Of a stretch of 5,998 nucleotides of DNA, positions 5,336 to 5,998 are shown one piece after another. The DNA is taken from NCBI GenBank assembly GCA_030540535.1, contig JAUNWB010000091.1, forward strand, positions 1 to 5,998. The letters are read 5' to 3'. How positions within the stretch are numbered: the first letter of the stretch is position 1; each line of letters opens with the position of its first letter. Position numbers and translations under genes: made by a program. Source of the stretch: Elusimicrobiales bacterium (GTDB lineage Bacteria; Elusimicrobiota; Elusimicrobia; Elusimicrobiales; Elusimicrobiaceae). The notes beneath the pieces were generated by a model. It had not been told where the DNA came from. It saw nothing but the letters and a program-made list of their open reading frames with translations, and searched no databases.

Positions 5336-5866
5336 TTAAGGCAGCCCGTATAGGGTACACCCTCCCGCCAGGCTGCAGGTGTGGTGCGAGGCAGCTCCCG
5401 CTTCAACGCCGTTTAAACTGCGGCAAAAAGCCCGGGCTTCTTCATCCCCCGTAACGGCCCAGCATTCGCGCCGGCCCGGCTGGTCGGATACGTCCAGCCA
5501 TTGTATATAGGCCACTTTGGTTTTATTGTTAGGTTGATAGAACCCTACTATATTTTTATCGTTTTGGGCATATAAGTCAAAATAGAGTGATTTTTTGCCG
5601 CAATAAAGGGGGCCTCCCACTGCCGTGTCCGTTGCGGTACAGCCGGCGGGCGGCTCCAAATCCATATCGTGCCAGTAATCGGGATAAGCACCGTTGGCCA
5701 TATAATACGCCTCCGCCGCCGTTTTGTAGGCGGAGATAATTGTTTGTATTTCCGAGTAGCGCGCTTTTAATACCGCCCGGTTGTATTGCGGCAGGGCGAC
5801 GGCGGACAAAATGCCGATAATCAGCACGACTACTAATAACTCAATCAGGGTAAACCCGTTTTTCAT
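5336..5866 (-). CDS. Type IV pilin-like prepilin (second copy)
   Basis: The 176-residue product has a minimal prepilin leader MKNG, cleavage expected after Gly4, then FTLIE with Glu at mature position 5 and a hydrophobic helix through about residue 24. It would be handled by a prepilin peptidase and built into an extracellular or periplasmic fibre. Residues 5-35 and the [11 protein letters not shown] segment (51-61) closely match the plus-strand pilin at the other end of the window, and the Cys pairs correspond (C76/C89 and C135/C148). It has an extra C-terminal tail of about 25 residues with a third pair (C164/C170), which the other lacks. The ATG at 5866 has a good SD (AGAGGA, 5878-5873, 6-base spacer). 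No pilus assembly gene is adjacent, so whether it is a pilin or a pseudopilin is open. Its promoter is unclear: TATGCT (5898-5893) lacks a matching -35 box. Confidence 0.91.
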   Translation of the reverse strand: MKNGFTLIELLVVVLIIGILSAVALPQYNRAVLKARYSEIQTIISAYKTAAEAYYMANGAYPDYWHDMDLEPPAGCTATDTAVGGPLYCGKKSLYFDLYAQNDKNIVGFYQPNNKTKVAYIQWLDVSDQPGRRECWAVTGDEEARAFCRSLNGVEAGAASHHTCSLAGGCTLYGLP

Positions 5867-5897
5867 AATAAATCCTCTTTTTTGCCGGGCTTAGCAT

Positions 5898-5952
5898 AAA
5901 AAAACGGCCGTTATACTAAGCCGCTAAAGGGTAGCTTTTGTATAACAGCCGT
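5898..5952 (-). terminator. Rho-independent terminator or attenuator upstream of the second pilin
   Basis: The arms at 5904-5916 and 5940-5952 form a 13-bp stem. In minus-strand RNA every position pairs, with one G-U; in plus-strand RNA the same position is a C-A mismatch. A 23-base loop can form a small inner stem (aagc 5918-5921 with gctt 5934-5937). Seven Ts follow directly on the minus strand (5904-5898). This would end a transcript entering from the right edge, or regulate the pilin as a leader attenuator. Confidence 0.72.
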
Positions 5953-5986
5953 GGTTTGCCGCCCTTACGGGCGACAAACACTCGGC
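5948..5986 (-). ncRNA. Structured RNA hairpin at the window edge, unidentified
   Basis: In minus-strand RNA, 5978-5969 pairs with 5964-5955 over ten positions, one of them G-U, closed by a GUAA tetraloop of the stable GNRA class. The stem can extend through a two-base step and a small bulge to GCCG/CGGC (5986-5983 with 5951-5948). That last step overlaps the 5' arm of the adjacent terminator, so the lower stem and the full terminator compete. I do not recognise it as tmRNA, RNase P RNA, SRP RNA, 6S RNA or a common riboswitch. It may be the end of an off-window non-coding RNA, an mRNA 3' end, or a leader. Confidence 0.4.
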
Positions 5987-5998
5987 ACAAAGCAACCG

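Noticed and set aside
5916..5998. C-terminal end of an upstream coding gene on the minus strand
   Set aside because: Two minus-strand frames stay open from the edge to stops inside the terminator hairpin, but the visible peptides resemble no family I know and the region is better explained as structured RNA. The window ends too soon to exclude it.

Overview
The window looks like chromosomal DNA of a Gram-negative bacterium, most plausibly a gut-type Elusimicrobiota (Elusimicrobium-like) lineage. This rests on memory of the phylum rather than a search. Its members carry many scattered single pilin-like genes whose products start with the [17 protein letters not shown] prepilin segment, and two such genes are present here. 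A KDO-8-phosphate phosphatase implies lipopolysaccharide and so an outer membrane. Shine-Dalgarno (SD) sites, sigma70-type promoters and rho-independent terminators are ordinary bacterial ones.

Layout, left to right. A minus-strand terminator (21-44) ends a gene for a small exported ankyrin-repeat protein (71-685, minus). Its promoter appears to start transcription at the ATG itself. A 278-bp divergent intergenic region (686-963) follows, holding a 12-T tract and a composite palindromic element of about 106 bp (814-919). Next comes a prepilin gene on the plus strand (964-1455), which converges on the main operon across a 16-bp palindrome and a strong bidirectional terminator (1495-1527).

The core is a tightly packed minus-strand operon, transcribed from right to left: kdsC (5291-4692), tmk (4690-4073), holB (4073-3057), metG (3048-1537). 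The junctions are a 1-nt gap, a TAATG overlap and an 8-nt gap whose SD contains the holB stop codon. It combines an LPS-precursor enzyme with dTMP synthesis, the clamp loader and Met-tRNA charging; tmk-holB-metG proximity is a recurrent bacterial arrangement. A consensus extended -10 box lies directly before kdsC, again leaving almost no 5' leader.

Upstream of kdsC is a second, same-strand prepilin gene (5866-5336). Before it, reaching the right edge, are two consecutive hairpins, the second with a U-tract. Both pair fully only in the minus-strand RNA, so they are either the 3' end of an off-window transcript or an attenuator-like leader.

No mobile element with a transposase, CRISPR array, tRNA or rRNA is visible, and I see no new multi-gene system. 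The best leads are the two apparently leaderless promoters, the composite palindromic element, the edge RNA structure and the cysteine pattern of the solitary pilins.
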